Source of the DNA: Elioraea thermophila (ex Habib et al. 2022)
GTDB taxonomy: Bacteria; Pseudomonadota; Alphaproteobacteria; Acetobacterales; Acetobacteraceae
DNA length: 64,000 nucleotides
Direction of reading: 5' to 3'
Assembly (NCBI RefSeq): GCF_003336755.1
Contig: NZ_QMDI01000002.1
Span: forward strand, 806,001 to 870,000
The notes beneath the pieces are model-generated. The model worked only from the letters and a program-made list of their open reading frames with translations. It was not told the DNA's origin and searched no databases. Made by a program: the position numbers and the translations under genes. Below are positions 8,693 through 18,319 of the stretch, piece after piece; position 1 is the stretch's first letter, and each line of letters starts with the position of its first letter.

Positions 8693-9415
8693 ATGACGCT
8701 CACCCGCCGCACCAGCCTCCGGCTCGGCCTCGGCCTCGCTGCCGCCGCGCTCGCCCCTTCGGCCCGCATCGCCGTCGCACAGGCGCAGGGGCCGTTCACC
8801 CTTCCCCCGCTGCCCTACCCGTTCGACGCCAACGAGGCCGCGATCGACGCGCGGACGATGGAAATTCACTGGCGCTTCCACCACGGCGCGCAGGTGAACA
8901 ACCTCAACGCGGCCGTCGCCGGCCACAGCGCGATCGCGCAGATGCCGGTCGATCAGATCCTGATGAAGCTCGCCGAGATGCCGGAGAGCGTGCGCACCGC
9001 CATCCGCAACAATGGCGGCGGGCACGTCAACCACTCGATGTTCTGGCTGATCATGGGCGGCAAGGGCGGCGAACCCACCGGTGAACTCGCTGCCGCCATC
9101 AGCCGCGACTTCGGCAGCTTCGATGCGTTCAAGGAACAGTTCGAGCGCGCCTCGAACACGCTGTTCGGCTCCGGCTGGGCGTTCGTCACCGTCTCGCGCG
9201 AGGGCCGGCTCGCCATCGTGCAGAAGCCGAACCAGGACAGCCCGCTGATGGACGGCAACCGCGTGCTGATGGGCAACGATGTTTGGGAGCACGCCTATTA
9301 CCTGCGCTACCAGAACCGCCGGGCGGAGTACGTGCGCAACTGGTGGAACGTGCTCGACTGGGGGAAGATCGCGGAGCGCTATGCTGCCGCGAAGGCCGGC
9401 ACGCTGACCATCTGA
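8693..9415 (+). CDS. Fe/Mn superoxide dismutase with Tat-type signal peptide
   Basis: Dismutates superoxide. The four metal ligands of the Fe/Mn family can be placed at His59, His114 (in GGGHVNHSMFW), Asp196 and His200 (in NDVWEHAYYL). The GGGH and GSGW features favour the Mn or cambialistic type, but metal use is not certain. Unlike the usual cytosolic enzyme, it begins with MTLTRRTSLRLGLGL and a hydrophobic stretch ending near AVAQA (residue 31), a Tat-like leader, so the enzyme should act in the periplasm. Length 240 residues, of which about 208 are mature. It is monocistronic, with its promoter in the gap shared with the DUF2189 gene. Confidence 0.9.
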   Translation: MTLTRRTSLRLGLGLAAAALAPSARIAVAQAQGPFTLPPLPYPFDANEAAIDARTMEIHWRFHHGAQVNNLNAAVAGHSAIAQMPVDQILMKLAEMPESVRTAIRNNGGGHVNHSMFWLIMGGKGGEPTGELAAAISRDFGSFDAFKEQFERASNTLFGSGWAFVTVSREGRLAIVQKPNQDSPLMDGNRVLMGNDVWEHAYYLRYQNRRAEYVRNWWNVLDWGKIAERYAAAKAGTLTI

Positions 9416-9468
9416 CCCCGCCACGCGCCACCACCGGCAACCACGGCGGGCGCGGGGCTGAGGGCGCG

Positions 9469-10581
9469 TCAGAGCAGGGCGAGCTGACGCGCCTCGGTCC
9501 CCTCCCACCTGCGGGGCGGCGTGAAGGCGGAACAATCGAGGCCTGCGCGCGGGCCGTCGAGGCCGAGACGCCGCGCGGCGATTTCGAACCGGCGCGCGAG
9601 TGTGGCGGCGTAGACCCCCTCGCCCGAGAAGCGCGTACCGAAGCGCGGATCGTTCAGCTTGCCGCCCCGCGTCTCGCGAATGAGCGCAAGCACGCGCGCC
9701 GCACGCTCCGGGTAGTGGGTGGTGAGCCACTCGGTGAACAGCTCGCGCAACTCGTTCGGCAGGCGCAGCAGCACGTAGGCGGCCGAGGTCGCGCCCGCGC
9801 GCGCGGCAGCCTCGAGGATCCGTTCCAGTTCCGCGTCGTTCAGCCCCGGGATCATCGGCGCGGCGAGCACGCCCGCGGGAACGCCCGCCGCTGCAAGCGC
9901 GTTGATCGCCTGCAGTCGGCGGCCAGGGGTGGCGGCACGCGGCTCCATCAGCCGGGCGAGTCGCCGATCGAGGGTAGTCACGGAGAGGTGGACGCGCACC
10001 AGGCGATGCCGCGCCATCTCGGTCAGCAGGTCGAGGTCGCGCAGCACGAGAGCCGACTTGGTGACGATGGTGCAGGGGTGGCGCGCCCCGAGCAGCACCT
10101 CAAGGATCGCGCGCGTGATGCCGAGCCGGCGCTCGACGGGCTGATAGGGGTCGGTGTTCGAGCCGAGCGCGATCGGACGCGGCACGTAGCCGGGCCGGCT
10201 GAGCTCGCGCGCGAGCAAGCGGGGCGCCTCGGGCTTGAACAGCAGCTTCGTTTCGAAGTCGAGCCCGGGCGACAGGCCGAGCCAAGCGTGCGAGGGCCGG
10301 GCGTAGCAGTAGATGCAGCCGTGCTCGCAGCCGCGATAGGGGTTGACCGCGCGATCGAAGCCGATGTCCGGGCTGTCGTTCCAGGCGATCACGCTGCGGG
10401 TCGCATCGCGGGTCAGCGTCGTGGGCAGCGGCGGAGGGTCGCGCATCTCCTCTTCCAGCGTGCCCCAGCCGTCGTCCACCGCAACGGAGACGAAACGGTC
10501 ATAACGGCAGGGTGGGCTCGAGACCGCGCCGCGCCCCTTGCGGACTTGCGCCATCGGAGACCCATGCAGAGAGCCGTCCAT
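9469..10581 (-). CDS. PA0069-type radical SAM protein (spore photoproduct lyase-like)
   Basis: A 370-residue radical-SAM protein of the COG1533/PA0069 group, distantly related to spore photoproduct lyase and thought to act in DNA repair; no reaction has been shown for the group as far as I know. The cluster motif is C-EHG-C-IY-C, within the family-typical RGCEHGCIYCYARPSH. The start at 10581 follows a purine-rich GGAGAGGGGAGAG; an in-frame ATG at 10554 would shorten it by 9 residues. A perfect alphaproteobacterial LexA box at 10642-10656 lies 61 bp upstream, supporting SOS induction. The divergent neighbour is a glycosyltransferase. The 3' end is 53 bp from the SOD stop. Confidence 0.88.
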   Translation of the reverse strand: MDGSLHGSPMAQVRKGRGAVSSPPCRYDRFVSVAVDDGWGTLEEEMRDPPPLPTTLTRDATRSVIAWNDSPDIGFDRAVNPYRGCEHGCIYCYARPSHAWLGLSPGLDFETKLLFKPEAPRLLARELSRPGYVPRPIALGSNTDPYQPVERRLGITRAILEVLLGARHPCTIVTKSALVLRDLDLLTEMARHRLVRVHLSVTTLDRRLARLMEPRAATPGRRLQAINALAAAGVPAGVLAAPMIPGLNDAELERILEAAARAGATSAAYVLLRLPNELRELFTEWLTTHYPERAARVLALIRETRGGKLNDPRFGTRFSGEGVYAATLARRFEIAARRLGLDGPRAGLDCSAFTPPRRWEGTEARQLALL

Positions 10582-10641
10582 CTCTCCCCTCTCCCCGCGA
10601 ACCGATGGCGGAAGGATGCCGACCCGCGCCATACCGGTCAA

Positions 10642-10656
10642 GAACAAAACAAGAAC
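10642..10656. promoter_or_regulatory. LexA (SOS) box
   Basis: GAACAAAACAAGAAC is an exact match to the alphaproteobacterial LexA operator, a direct repeat GAAC-N7-GAAC (GTTC-N7-GTTC on the other strand), with the AT-rich spacer usual for real sites. It stands out in a roughly 70% GC background. It lies in the gap between the radical-SAM gene (minus, 61 bp away) and the glycosyltransferase gene (plus, 52 bp away). The radical-SAM gene is the likely target because of its DNA-repair affinity. Confidence 0.8.
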
Positions 10657-10708
10657 GCTTCCAGGTCGGGAACTCGAACCGCGCCTGATGCTCTGGCAGG
10701 CTCGGCCC

Positions 10709-11368
10709 ATGGACCTCGCCGTCGTCATTCCCACCCTGAACGCGGGCCGGTCTCTGCCCGCCACGCTCGGCGCGATCGGCGGCGTGCCGCGCGAGATCAT
10801 CGTCGCCGACGGCGGCTCATGCGACGACACGCTGGACATCGCTCGCCGCTTCGGCTGCCGAAGCGTCGTCGCCCCCCGCGGGCGGGGAAGCCAGCTCGCC
10901 GCCGGCGTCGCCGCGGCAGAGGCACCCTGGCTCCTCCTCCTGCATGCCGACACGCGCCTCGCCCCCGGCTGGGCCGAGGCCGCCGCGCAGCACATGGCCG
11001 CCCGTCCGGACAAGGCCGGCTATTTCCGCTTTCGCCTCGACGATGACGCACCGGTGGCGCGGCGGCTCGAGCGCGCGGTGGCCTGGCGCTGCCGCGTGCT
11101 CGCCTTGCCTTATGGCGATCAGGGCCTGCTGATCGCGGCAAGCCTGCTCCGCGCCATCGGCGGCATCCGCCCCATCCCCCTTATGGAAGATGTCGACCTC
11201 GTCCGCCGCCTCGGGCGCGCCAGGCTCGTCGCCCTCGAGGCCGAGGCGGTGACCAGCGCGGCGCGTCACCGCCGCGACGGCTACCTGCGACGCAGCGCCC
11301 GCAACCTCGTACTGCTGGGCCTGTGGGTCGCAGGGGTGCCGCCGCGCCTGCTCGCTCGCCTCTACTGA
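10709..11368 (+). CDS. TIGR04283-like family 2 glycosyltransferase
   Basis: A 219-residue glycosyltransferase with a GT-A fold. It shows the N-terminal VVIPTLNAG nucleotide-binding strand, the IIVADGGSCDDT segment, and the LLLLHADTRL DxD-type metal site. This pattern matches the TIGR04283 group, named for a proposed role in arsenosugar biosynthesis beside TIGR04282 proteins. Its usual partner is not adjacent here; a TIGR04282-like gene lies at 44083-44802. No arsenic genes are visible, so the arsenosugar name should be treated as a family label only. The start was chosen at the ATG just before the conserved first strand. The LexA box lies in its 5' region, but its regulation by it is doubtful. 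Confidence 0.82.
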   Translation: MDLAVVIPTLNAGRSLPATLGAIGGVPREIIVADGGSCDDTLDIARRFGCRSVVAPRGRGSQLAAGVAAAEAPWLLLLHADTRLAPGWAEAAAQHMAARPDKAGYFRFRLDDDAPVARRLERAVAWRCRVLALPYGDQGLLIAASLLRAIGGIRPIPLMEDVDLVRRLGRARLVALEAEAVTSAARHRRDGYLRRSARNLVLLGLWVAGVPPRLLARLY

Positions 11369-11387
11369 AGACCATTCGCAGGAAGCA

Positions 11388-11933
11388 TCATTCCGCCGCC
11401 GGCAGGTGCTCCTTCAGGCGCGGCATCAGCTCGACCAGGTTGCACGGGCGGTGGCGATTGTCGAGCTGGAAGCGCAGGATCTCGTCCCAGGCGTCGCGGC
11501 AGGCGGAGGGCGACCCCGGAAGCGCGAACAGGTAGGTTCCCGCCGCGACCCCGCCCAAGGCGCGCGACTGGATCGTCGAGGTGCCGATCTTCTGGTAGCT
11601 CAGCATGCGGAACAGTTCGCCGAAGCCGTCGATCGGCTTCTCGATCACCCGCGCGAAGGCTTCCGGTGTGACGTCGCGGCCGGTGATGCCCGTCCCGCCG
11701 GTGCTGATGACGACGTCGATCGCGGGGTCGGCGATCCAGCGCCGCAGCACCGCCTCGATCGCATCCGCCTCGTCGCGCACGATCTCGCGCGCGACCACGC
11801 GGTGCCCCGACCCGGTGATCCGTTCCACCAACGTATCGCCGGAACGGTCCGTTTCGAGCGACCGCGTGTCGGAGACGGTCAGCACCGCGATGTTGACGGG
11901 GATGAAGGGTCGCGTGTCGTCAATCCGCGCCAT
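11388..11933 (-). CDS. moaB: Molybdenum cofactor biosynthesis protein B
   Basis: MoaB/MogA-family protein (181 residues) that binds molybdopterin and is linked to adenylylation before metal insertion. Visible hallmarks are [11 protein letters not shown] at residues 14-24, the [15 protein letters not shown]-binding loop near 95-106, and [15 protein letters not shown] near the C terminus. It lies 36 bp downstream of the lytic transglycosylase gene on the same strand. The MoeA-type proteins that would act after it are encoded about 11 kb away (22986-25934). Confidence 0.92.
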   Translation of the reverse strand: MARIDDTRPFIPVNIAVLTVSDTRSLETDRSGDTLVERITGSGHRVVAREIVRDEADAIEAVLRRWIADPAIDVVISTGGTGITGRDVTPEAFARVIEKPIDGFGELFRMLSYQKIGTSTIQSRALGGVAAGTYLFALPGSPSACRDAWDEILRFQLDNRHRPCNLVELMPRLKEHLPAAE

Positions 11934-11969
11934 CGTTGCTGCCTTTCCCGGCGGGTGGGAGCGTGGCGG

Positions 11970-13793
11970 TCAGTTCAGGCGTTGGCGTCCGGCCAGGCCA
12001 TCGCCGCCCATTCCTCCGGCCGTCATCTGCTCGGCATGAGCATAGCGGGGGAAGCGCCCAGAGGCGAGGGCGTCGAGCGAGGGAGCGGGGCGCCGCAGCC
12101 GGCTGGCATAGATCCAGGAGAAGGCGAGCACGCGCTGCACGTAGGCCCGAGTCTCGTGCACCGGGATGGCCTCCAGGAACAGGAGCGGATCGTTCCCATG
12201 GACCATCGACTGCGTCATTCGCACGAGCGAACCGGGCCCGGCGTTGTAGGCGATCAGAAGGCGCAACAGATCGCCGTCGATCTCCGGCCGCCGTGCCAGG
12301 TAGGTGATGTAGCGGCTGCCGATGTCGAGGTTGAGTTCGAGCTCGTGCAGGCGGTGCCGGGCGCGGCCGGCGAGCTCCGGCTGGCCGGCGACGTAGCTTG
12401 CGGTGAGCGGCATGATCTGCAGCACGCCGCGCGCCCCGGCGCGGCTGACGGCCCCCGCATTGAAGTTGCTCTCGACACGGGCGATCGCGAGCACGAGGGC
12501 GGGATCGACCGCCGTCTCGTCCGGCCGCCACGCGGGCAGCGGGAACAGGGCGTAGTCGCGCGGCCGGCCGTCGCGGCTCTCCACCAGCGGCGCGATGCGC
12601 ATCGCCAGATCGGCCATGCCGGATTGGCTGGCGACGACCAGGATGGCGCGGGCGAGGGCGGCGTTCTCCGGCGCCGCGGCGGCGAGACGCCGGAGCTCGC
12701 CCTCCGCTCGCTCGGCCTGGCCGACCTGCAGCAGGGCGAGCGCGCGCAACCCTTGCGCGGTCTCGGCCAGCACCGCGACCTCGTTCTCGCCGACGATCTC
12801 ACGTTCCCAGGCGAAGCCGGACGGCAAGCCGAGGGCGCGGCGGGCGAGCAGGCCGTAGAAGCTTCGGGTCGCCTGCCCCGCCTCGAGAAGCCAGGGCACA
12901 TAGGCGCGATGGTCGCGCAGGCGAAGGGCGGAGCGTGCCGCCCAGAAGGCGGCCGCCGCGCGGCGCGCCGAGGAGCCGACGGGGGCGCGGGCGGCGCGCT
13001 CGAACAGGCGACGCGCGTCTTCGATGCGGCCCTGGCGCCAAGCGGCCAGCCCGCCCGCCCAGGCGAGATCGGCGACCTCGAGACCTGCCCCGCGGGCGAA
13101 TTCCCGGCTGACGGCGAGCGCCTCGGCGTCCCGGTTGCGCAGGAACAGGCCCAAGGCGATCTCCCCGGCGAGACTGGCGGCGTAGGCGGCATCGAGGGTG
13201 CGTGCCGTGCGCAGGACGGCGAGCGCGGAGGCGGGATCGTCGTTGCGCAGGTGCGCGCGGATCGTCCGGTCGAGCGCCGGGTTGCGCGCGATCGATCGCG
13301 GCGGCTGGGGCGCCTCGTCGACCGAGGCGTCCGGATCCGGCAGCAGCGGCTCCTCCGGCTCCGGCGGCAGCACCGCGCCACGTGGGCTGCGTGCCCTGAG
13401 CAGGCGATGGATCCGCCCGGCGTCGGGATGGTCGGCGTGATTGGCGAGCCACGCCGTAAGCTCGTCGGGGCGCGCCCGCCAATGGGGCCCGAGCAGGCGG
13501 TCGGCCAGCACGTGACCGACGAGCAGGCGATCGTGCAGCTTGGCGATCTCGGCATCGGCCTGCGCGAAGCGCCCCTGCGCCTGCGCAGCGAAGATGCGCC
13601 GATAGGCCGCTGCGTCCGTCGGGCCGAGCACGGCGGGAAGCCCCGAAGGTCCCGCGTGCGGGCGCGGCACCATCAGCGCCATCTGATCCTGCCCGCGGGC
13701 GGCGGGTGGCCCGCCGGCGATGGCAAGGAGAGCCGCCCCCAGGATCAGCCGCGCGGTACGCCCGCGCAGCCCGGCGTGATCCATCCCCTGCAT
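11970..13793 (-). CDS. slt: Soluble-type lytic murein transglycosylase
   Basis: A 607-residue periplasmic enzyme that cleaves the MurNAc-GlcNAc bond with 1,6-anhydro-ring formation. A signal peptide (about residues 1-35, hydrophobic ARLILGAALLAIAGG) precedes a long alpha-superhelical U-domain, with a Pro/Glu-rich insert near residue 145. The SLT catalytic domain lies at about 440-560: ARVESNFNAGAVSRAGARG (catalytic Glu in VES), GVLQIMP and AYNAGPG are all intact. The start follows a 118-bp gap to udg, which should hold its promoter. Order moaB-slt-udg with ETF-QO divergent resembles other Rhodospirillales (from memory). Confidence 0.9.
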   Translation of the reverse strand: MQGMDHAGLRGRTARLILGAALLAIAGGPPAARGQDQMALMVPRPHAGPSGLPAVLGPTDAAAYRRIFAAQAQGRFAQADAEIAKLHDRLLVGHVLADRLLGPHWRARPDELTAWLANHADHPDAGRIHRLLRARSPRGAVLPPEPEEPLLPDPDASVDEAPQPPRSIARNPALDRTIRAHLRNDDPASALAVLRTARTLDAAYAASLAGEIALGLFLRNRDAEALAVSREFARGAGLEVADLAWAGGLAAWRQGRIEDARRLFERAARAPVGSSARRAAAAFWAARSALRLRDHRAYVPWLLEAGQATRSFYGLLARRALGLPSGFAWEREIVGENEVAVLAETAQGLRALALLQVGQAERAEGELRRLAAAAPENAALARAILVVASQSGMADLAMRIAPLVESRDGRPRDYALFPLPAWRPDETAVDPALVLAIARVESNFNAGAVSRAGARGVLQIMPLTASYVAGQPELAGRARHRLHELELNLDIGSRYITYLARRPEIDGDLLRLLIAYNAGPGSLVRMTQSMVHGNDPLLFLEAIPVHETRAYVQRVLAFSWIYASRLRRPAPSLDALASGRFPRYAHAEQMTAGGMGGDGLAGRQRLN

Positions 13794-13911
13794 GACACTC
13801 TCGCGTTAACCGACGGGGAAAGCAGGCGTCTACGCCGATGTGTGGGACGAATCCCGCGGATCGAGATCCGCCTCGCGCAATCAATCCGCTATCGAGCGAT
13901 CCTCGTGTGCC

Positions 13912-14781
13912 TTAGTTTCGCCCAACTTGTGGCAGCAGCGTATCGAGGCGGCGACGCAACAGTATCAGGTCGGCCCACGCCTCTCGTTTCGCTCCCGGGT
14001 TGCGCAACAGGTAGGCCGGGTGCAGCGTCGGCAAGGTCGGGATCGGCGCGGCGAGAGGCGGGATGTCCAACAGGCGCCACCGTCCGCGCAGTCTTGTGAT
14101 GCCCTCGCGCGCGCCGAGCAGCGCCCGCGCCGGCACCCCGCCCGCGAGCACGAGGATTTTCGGTTGCGCCAGCGCAATGTGCCGGCGCAGGAACGGCAAG
14201 CAGACGGCGATCTCGCCGTCGGTCGGGCTGCGGTTGCCGGGCGGGCGCCAGGGCAACACGTTGGTGATGTACACCGTGCCGTCGCGACGGGAGAGCCCGA
14301 TCGAGGCGAGCATCCGATCCAGCAGCTGCCCCGACGGCCCGACGAAGGGCAATCCCTCGCGGTCCTCCTCCGCCCCCGGCCCCTCGCCCACCAGCATCAC
14401 CGGCGCAGCCGGCGAGCCGTCGGCGAAGACGAAGTTGGTCGCGGTCTCGCGCAGGGCGCAGCCCTCGAAGCGGGAAAAGGTCTCGCGCAGCGCCTCGAGC
14501 GTCTCGGCCGAGGCGGCCAGCCGCTCCGCCTCGGCGACCGGGCCGGCGACCGGGCCGGCGACGGGCTGGGCGGCGGGCAGCACGGCAGGACCAGCGGACG
14601 CGTCAGCGACGCGCCGAGACGGCGGCGGCGTCGCGACCAGCCCGCGGGCCGCCACGGCACGAAAACGGTCCTGCGGGGCGTCCGCGAGCGCCTCGTCCGC
14701 CCCCCAGGCGATCTGAAGCGCAAGGGCCCACAGGATCTCCGTCGCCTCCGACCCGCTCCGCCCCACCGTCTCGCCGGGCAT
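13912..14781 (-). CDS. Uracil-DNA glycosylase, family 4/5 type
   Basis: Removes uracil from DNA to start base excision repair. The 289-residue protein has an Ala/Pro-rich N-terminal ~90 residues, then the catalytic domain: [17 protein letters not shown] with the family-4 motif near residue 135, the [16 protein letters not shown] segment, and the [11 protein letters not shown] His motif near the C terminus. Cysteines typical of the Fe-S cluster are only partly evident ([14 protein letters not shown]), so cluster content is uncertain. The start at 14781 was selected for its strong GGAGGTGAGG ribosome-binding site. A 12-bp tandem repeat lies in the linker region. It is divergent from the ETF-QO gene. 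Confidence 0.9.
   Translation of the reverse strand: MPGETVGRSGSEATEILWALALQIAWGADEALADAPQDRFRAVAARGLVATPPPSRRVADASAGPAVLPAAQPVAGPVAGPVAEAERLAASAETLEALRETFSRFEGCALRETATNFVFADGSPAAPVMLVGEGPGAEEDREGLPFVGPSGQLLDRMLASIGLSRRDGTVYITNVLPWRPPGNRSPTDGEIAVCLPFLRRHIALAQPKILVLAGGVPARALLGAREGITRLRGRWRLLDIPPLAAPIPTLPTLHPAYLLRNPGAKREAWADLILLRRRLDTLLPQVGRN
14532..14567. repeat. Three 12-bp tandem repeats in the uracil-DNA glycosylase linker
   Basis: The unit CGGCGACCGGGC occurs twice exactly and a third time with two changes. It encodes a Pro-Val-Ala-Gly repeat in the N-terminal linker. In frame, so it only alters linker length; probably slippage-prone. Confidence 0.85.
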
Positions 14782-14851
14782 CCTCACCTCCTGCCCTCCC
14801 CAACCGCGCAGAATGGCCTTATCTGGGCCGGGCGCAATCGGGGGTGCGGAG

Positions 14852-16480
14852 ATGACGCGCGAGCGAATGGAGTTCGACGTGGTGATCGTCGGTGCGGGGC
14901 CCGCCGGGCTCGCCTGCGCGATCCGCCTCAAGCAGGCCGCCGCCCAGGCCGGCCGCGAGGTCTCCGTCTGTGTGCTCGAGAAGGGAGCGGAGGTGGGGGC
15001 GCACATCCTCTCGGGTGCGGTGATCGAGACCCGTGCGCTCGACGAACTGTTGCCCGATTGGCGCGCGCTCGGCGCTCCCATCACCACGGCGGCACGCAAG
15101 GACCGCTTCCTGTTCCTCACCGAAAGCCGCGCCATCCCGCTGCCCACGCCGCCGCAGATGCACAACGAGGGCAACTGGATCGTCAGCCTCGGCCAGGTGT
15201 GCCGCTGGCTCGCGAACCAGGCGGAGGCGCTCGGGGTCGAGATCTACGCGGGATTCGCCGCCGCCGAGGTGCTGTACGAGGGCGACCGCGTGGTCGGTGT
15301 CGCCACCGGCGACATGGGCCTTGCCCGCGACGGCACGCGCAAGCCCTCGTACCAGCCGGGAATCGAACTGCGCGCCACCTATACCCTGTTCGCCGAAGGC
15401 TGCCGCGGCCACCTCACCAAGACGCTCGAGGCACGCTATGGCCTGCGCGAGGGGCGAAGCCCGCAGACCTACGCCATCGGGCTCAAGGAGCTGTGGGAGG
15501 TACCGAAGGACAAGCACGAGCCCGGGCTCGTGCTGCACACCATCGGCTGGCCGCTCGATCGGCACACCTATGGCGGTTCGTTCCTGTATCATTTCGGTGA
15601 CAACCTGATGGCGTACGGTTTCGTCATCGGGCTCGACTACCGCAACCCTTGGCTTTCGCCCTATGACGAGCTGCAGCGCTTCAAGCTGCACCCGAAGATC
15701 AGGCCGTATTTCGAGGGCGGTCGCAGGATCGGCTACGGGGCGCGCGCGTTGAACGAGGGTGGGCTGCAGGCCATTCCTCGCCTCGTCTTCCCGGGTGGCG
15801 CGATCATCGGCTGTGCCGCGGGTTTCCTCAACGTGCCGAAGATCAAGGGCACGCATACGGCGATGAAGTCGGGCATGCTGGCGGCGGAAGCGGTGGCGGA
15901 GGCGCTTGCCGGCAGCCGCCCAGACGTTCTCGAAGCGTATCCTTCCGCCCTCGAGAAATCCTGGGTCTGGGACGAGCTTCGCCGTGCGCGCAATATCCGT
16001 CCCGCCTTCGCCCGCTTCGGCCTTTGGGGCGGCCTCGTCTACGCTGGGCTCGACACCTATCTGCTGCGTGGCCGCGCGCCGTGGACCTTCTCCCACCACG
16101 CGGACCACGAAACGCTCGAGGAGGCGGCACGCGCCGCGCCGATCGACTACCCGAAGCCGGACGGCACGCTCACCTTCGGCAAGCTCGACTCGGTCGCCCT
16201 CGCCAACGTGGCGCACGAGGACGACCAACCGGTGCACCTGCGGCTCGCCGACCCGGACCTCGCCATCAGCCACAACTGGGCGCGCTACCGCAGCCCGGAG
16301 ACGCGCTACTGCCCGGCGGGCGTGTACGAGATCGTCGGCGCCGAGGAGGGCAAACCGAGGCTCGTCATCAACGCCGGCAACTGCGTCCACTGCAAGACCT
16401 GCGACATCAAGGACCCTCGGCAGAACATCACCTGGGTGGCCCCCGAAGGCGGGGGCGGCCCCGCCTATGCGATGATGTGA
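14852..16480 (+). CDS. Electron transfer flavoprotein-ubiquinone oxidoreductase
   Basis: A 542-residue inner-membrane flavo-iron-sulfur protein passing electrons from ETF (fed by acyl-CoA dehydrogenases) to ubiquinone. The FAD motif GAGPAG is near residue 15. The central region carries the family segments [16 protein letters not shown] and [19 protein letters not shown]. The C terminus holds the 4Fe-4S cluster cysteines: Cys in YCPAGVYE, then CVHCKTC before [11 protein letters not shown]. The ATG at 14852 was chosen over one 13 codons upstream because GTGCGGAG sits beside it and it matches family length. It suits an organism that oxidises fatty acids or branched acids, consistent with the CoA-pathway run at 49-55 kb. 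Confidence 0.94.
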   Translation: MTRERMEFDVVIVGAGPAGLACAIRLKQAAAQAGREVSVCVLEKGAEVGAHILSGAVIETRALDELLPDWRALGAPITTAARKDRFLFLTESRAIPLPTPPQMHNEGNWIVSLGQVCRWLANQAEALGVEIYAGFAAAEVLYEGDRVVGVATGDMGLARDGTRKPSYQPGIELRATYTLFAEGCRGHLTKTLEARYGLREGRSPQTYAIGLKELWEVPKDKHEPGLVLHTIGWPLDRHTYGGSFLYHFGDNLMAYGFVIGLDYRNPWLSPYDELQRFKLHPKIRPYFEGGRRIGYGARALNEGGLQAIPRLVFPGGAIIGCAAGFLNVPKIKGTHTAMKSGMLAAEAVAEALAGSRPDVLEAYPSALEKSWVWDELRRARNIRPAFARFGLWGGLVYAGLDTYLLRGRAPWTFSHHADHETLEEAARAAPIDYPKPDGTLTFGKLDSVALANVAHEDDQPVHLRLADPDLAISHNWARYRSPETRYCPAGVYEIVGAEEGKPRLVINAGNCVHCKTCDIKDPRQNITWVAPEGGGGPAYAMM

Positions 16481-16529
16481 GGGACGCAGGGTCGTGGCGC
16501 TCGTTGCCGCGCTGCGATAGCCTTACGGC

Positions 16530-18293
16530 ATGGCAGGGTTTCCTTTCAGCAGACGCCTTTCGCCGCAGGCCCGTTCGCAGCGTCGGCTCGCCCTGCTGGC
16601 GCTCGTCCTCCTCACCGCCTGCGCCTCCGCCTCGCCGCCGACGGGTGGGGCATCCATCAGCGCCGGCAGCGAGGCCAGGTTCCGTCCCACTGGGGCCTTC
16701 GGTGCCTATCTCGCCGGCCGGTTCGCGACCGCCGAAGCGGACACCGAGGCGGCCGCCCGCTTCTTCGCCTCCGCCCTCGCCGCCGATCCGGCCAATCCGG
16801 AACTCCTGCAGCGGAGCTTCGCCGCCGAACTCGCCGACGGGCGGGACGCGCTTCCGCTCGCCGGCCGGATCCTGGAGCGCCAGCCCCAGGCGCTGATGCC
16901 GAACCTGGTGGTGCTCGCCTCCGAGGTGCGCGCCGGCCGGTTCGACCTCGCCGAGGCCCGGGCGCGGGCGCTGCCGCGCGAGGGAGCAGGCCAGCTGCTG
17001 CAGCCTCTTCTGCTCGCCTGGGCGCAAGCCGGTCGGGGGGCTTGGGACCAGGCTCTGGCCACCCTCCGCCCACTCGCGGAAGGGCCGCGCTTCCGCGCCG
17101 TCTACGCGTTGCATGCCGGGCTGATCGCCGACCTCGCCGGCCGCCCGCGCGAGGCGGAGCGATTCTTCCGTGCCGCCGAGGCGGAAGGCTCGCCGTCGCT
17201 GCGCACGGCCGAGCTTCTCGCCGGTTTCGCCAACCGCGAGGGGCGACCGGAGGAGGTGGGGCGGATCCTCGCCTCGGCCATCGCCGGCAGCGAGGAGGCG
17301 GCTCTCGCCGAGGCACGCCTCGCGCGCGCTCCGAACCGTCGCGCCGTCAATTCGGCAGCGGAAGGGATGGCGGAGGCGCTCTATTCCCTCGCCGCACCTC
17401 TGCGACAGCAGGAGGCGTCCGAGTTCGCGCTGGCGCTGCTGCGCATCGCGCTTCTTCTTCGCCCGGACTTTCCGCCCGCCAAGCTGCTGATCGCCGACAT
17501 CCTGGAGGGGGAACGCCGCTTCGAAGCGGCCGCCGCCCTGCTGCGCGCGGTGGATCGCTCGAGCCCCTACGCGCCGCTCGCCCGAATCCGTCTCGCCGTC
17601 GTGCTCGATCGGCTCGACCGTACGGCCGAGGCCCTCGCTTTGCTCGACGCGCTCGCCGCCGAGGAGGGCCGCCCGGAGCCCCTCGCCCGCAAGGGCGACA
17701 TCCTGCGCGGGAGAAGCCGGTTTCGCGAGGCGGTGGAGGCCTACGACGCCGCGATTGCTCGCCTCGGGCCGCCCGAACGTCGGCACTGGGTGCTCTACTA
17801 CGCGCGGGGGATCGCGCACGAACGCGCCAAGAACTGGCCGGGCGCCGAGGCCGATTTCCTGCGCGCGCTCGAGCTTTCGCCCGACCAGCCCTACGTGCTG
17901 AACTACCTCGGCTACTCCTGGGCGGATCAGGGACGGGAACTCGCCCGCGCGCGGCGCATGCTGGAACGCGCGGTGGAGCTTCGGCCGCATGACGGGCACA
18001 TCGTCGATTCCCTCGGCTGGGTGCTGTTCCGCCAGGGCGACTATCGCGGCGCGGTGCGCTGGCTGGAACGCGCGGTCGAACTTTTACCGCGCGATCCGGT
18101 GATCAACGACCACCTCGGTGACGCCTACTGGGCGGTGGGCCGACAGGTCGAGGCGCGCTTCCAGTGGCAGCGAGCGCTTGCCCTCGGCCCGGAGCCGGAG
18201 GAGATCCCGAAGATCGAGAGCAAGCTGCGCAGCGGCCTCGCCCTCCCACCGGCGGCGGTCGCGGCCGACAGCGCGGCACCCACACCGCGCTGA
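16530..18293 (+). CDS. TPR-repeat lipoprotein
   Basis: A 587-residue protein with a basic, hydrophobic leader and a lipobox (LLTACAS, Cys near residue 31), so it is probably a lipoprotein. The rest is helical repeats. The clearest TPR units are in the C-terminal third, around the [19 protein letters not shown] and [19 protein letters not shown] segments. Such TPR proteins next to ispE and ETF-QO are common in alphaproteobacteria, and members have been tied to envelope or assembly roles, but no function can be assigned here. It starts 49 bp after ETF-QO and ends 26 bp before ispE, so the three may be cotranscribed. Confidence 0.88.
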   Translation: MAGFPFSRRLSPQARSQRRLALLALVLLTACASASPPTGGASISAGSEARFRPTGAFGAYLAGRFATAEADTEAAARFFASALAADPANPELLQRSFAAELADGRDALPLAGRILERQPQALMPNLVVLASEVRAGRFDLAEARARALPREGAGQLLQPLLLAWAQAGRGAWDQALATLRPLAEGPRFRAVYALHAGLIADLAGRPREAERFFRAAEAEGSPSLRTAELLAGFANREGRPEEVGRILASAIAGSEEAALAEARLARAPNRRAVNSAAEGMAEALYSLAAPLRQQEASEFALALLRIALLLRPDFPPAKLLIADILEGERRFEAAAALLRAVDRSSPYAPLARIRLAVVLDRLDRTAEALALLDALAAEEGRPEPLARKGDILRGRSRFREAVEAYDAAIARLGPPERRHWVLYYARGIAHERAKNWPGAEADFLRALELSPDQPYVLNYLGYSWADQGRELARARRMLERAVELRPHDGHIVDSLGWVLFRQGDYRGAVRWLERAVELLPRDPVINDHLGDAYWAVGRQVEARFQWQRALALGPEPEEIPKIESKLRSGLALPPAAVAADSAAPTPR

Positions 18294-18319
18294 ACCGAGG
18301 CCCCCTCACGCGCCCTGCG

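Noticed and set aside
13856-13871. Hairpin GCGGAT-CGAG-ATCCGC between udg and slt
   Set aside because: Only 6 bp, no T-rich tail in either direction; too weak for a terminator call.
11406-14099. Plus-strand open frame of about 900 codons over moaB, slt and udg
   Set aside because: Antisense shadow of three clear genes; low-complexity composition.
14532-14567. Possible CRISPR or regulatory repeat
   Set aside because: The three 12-bp units are contiguous, in frame inside udg and encode PVAG repeats, with no spacers.
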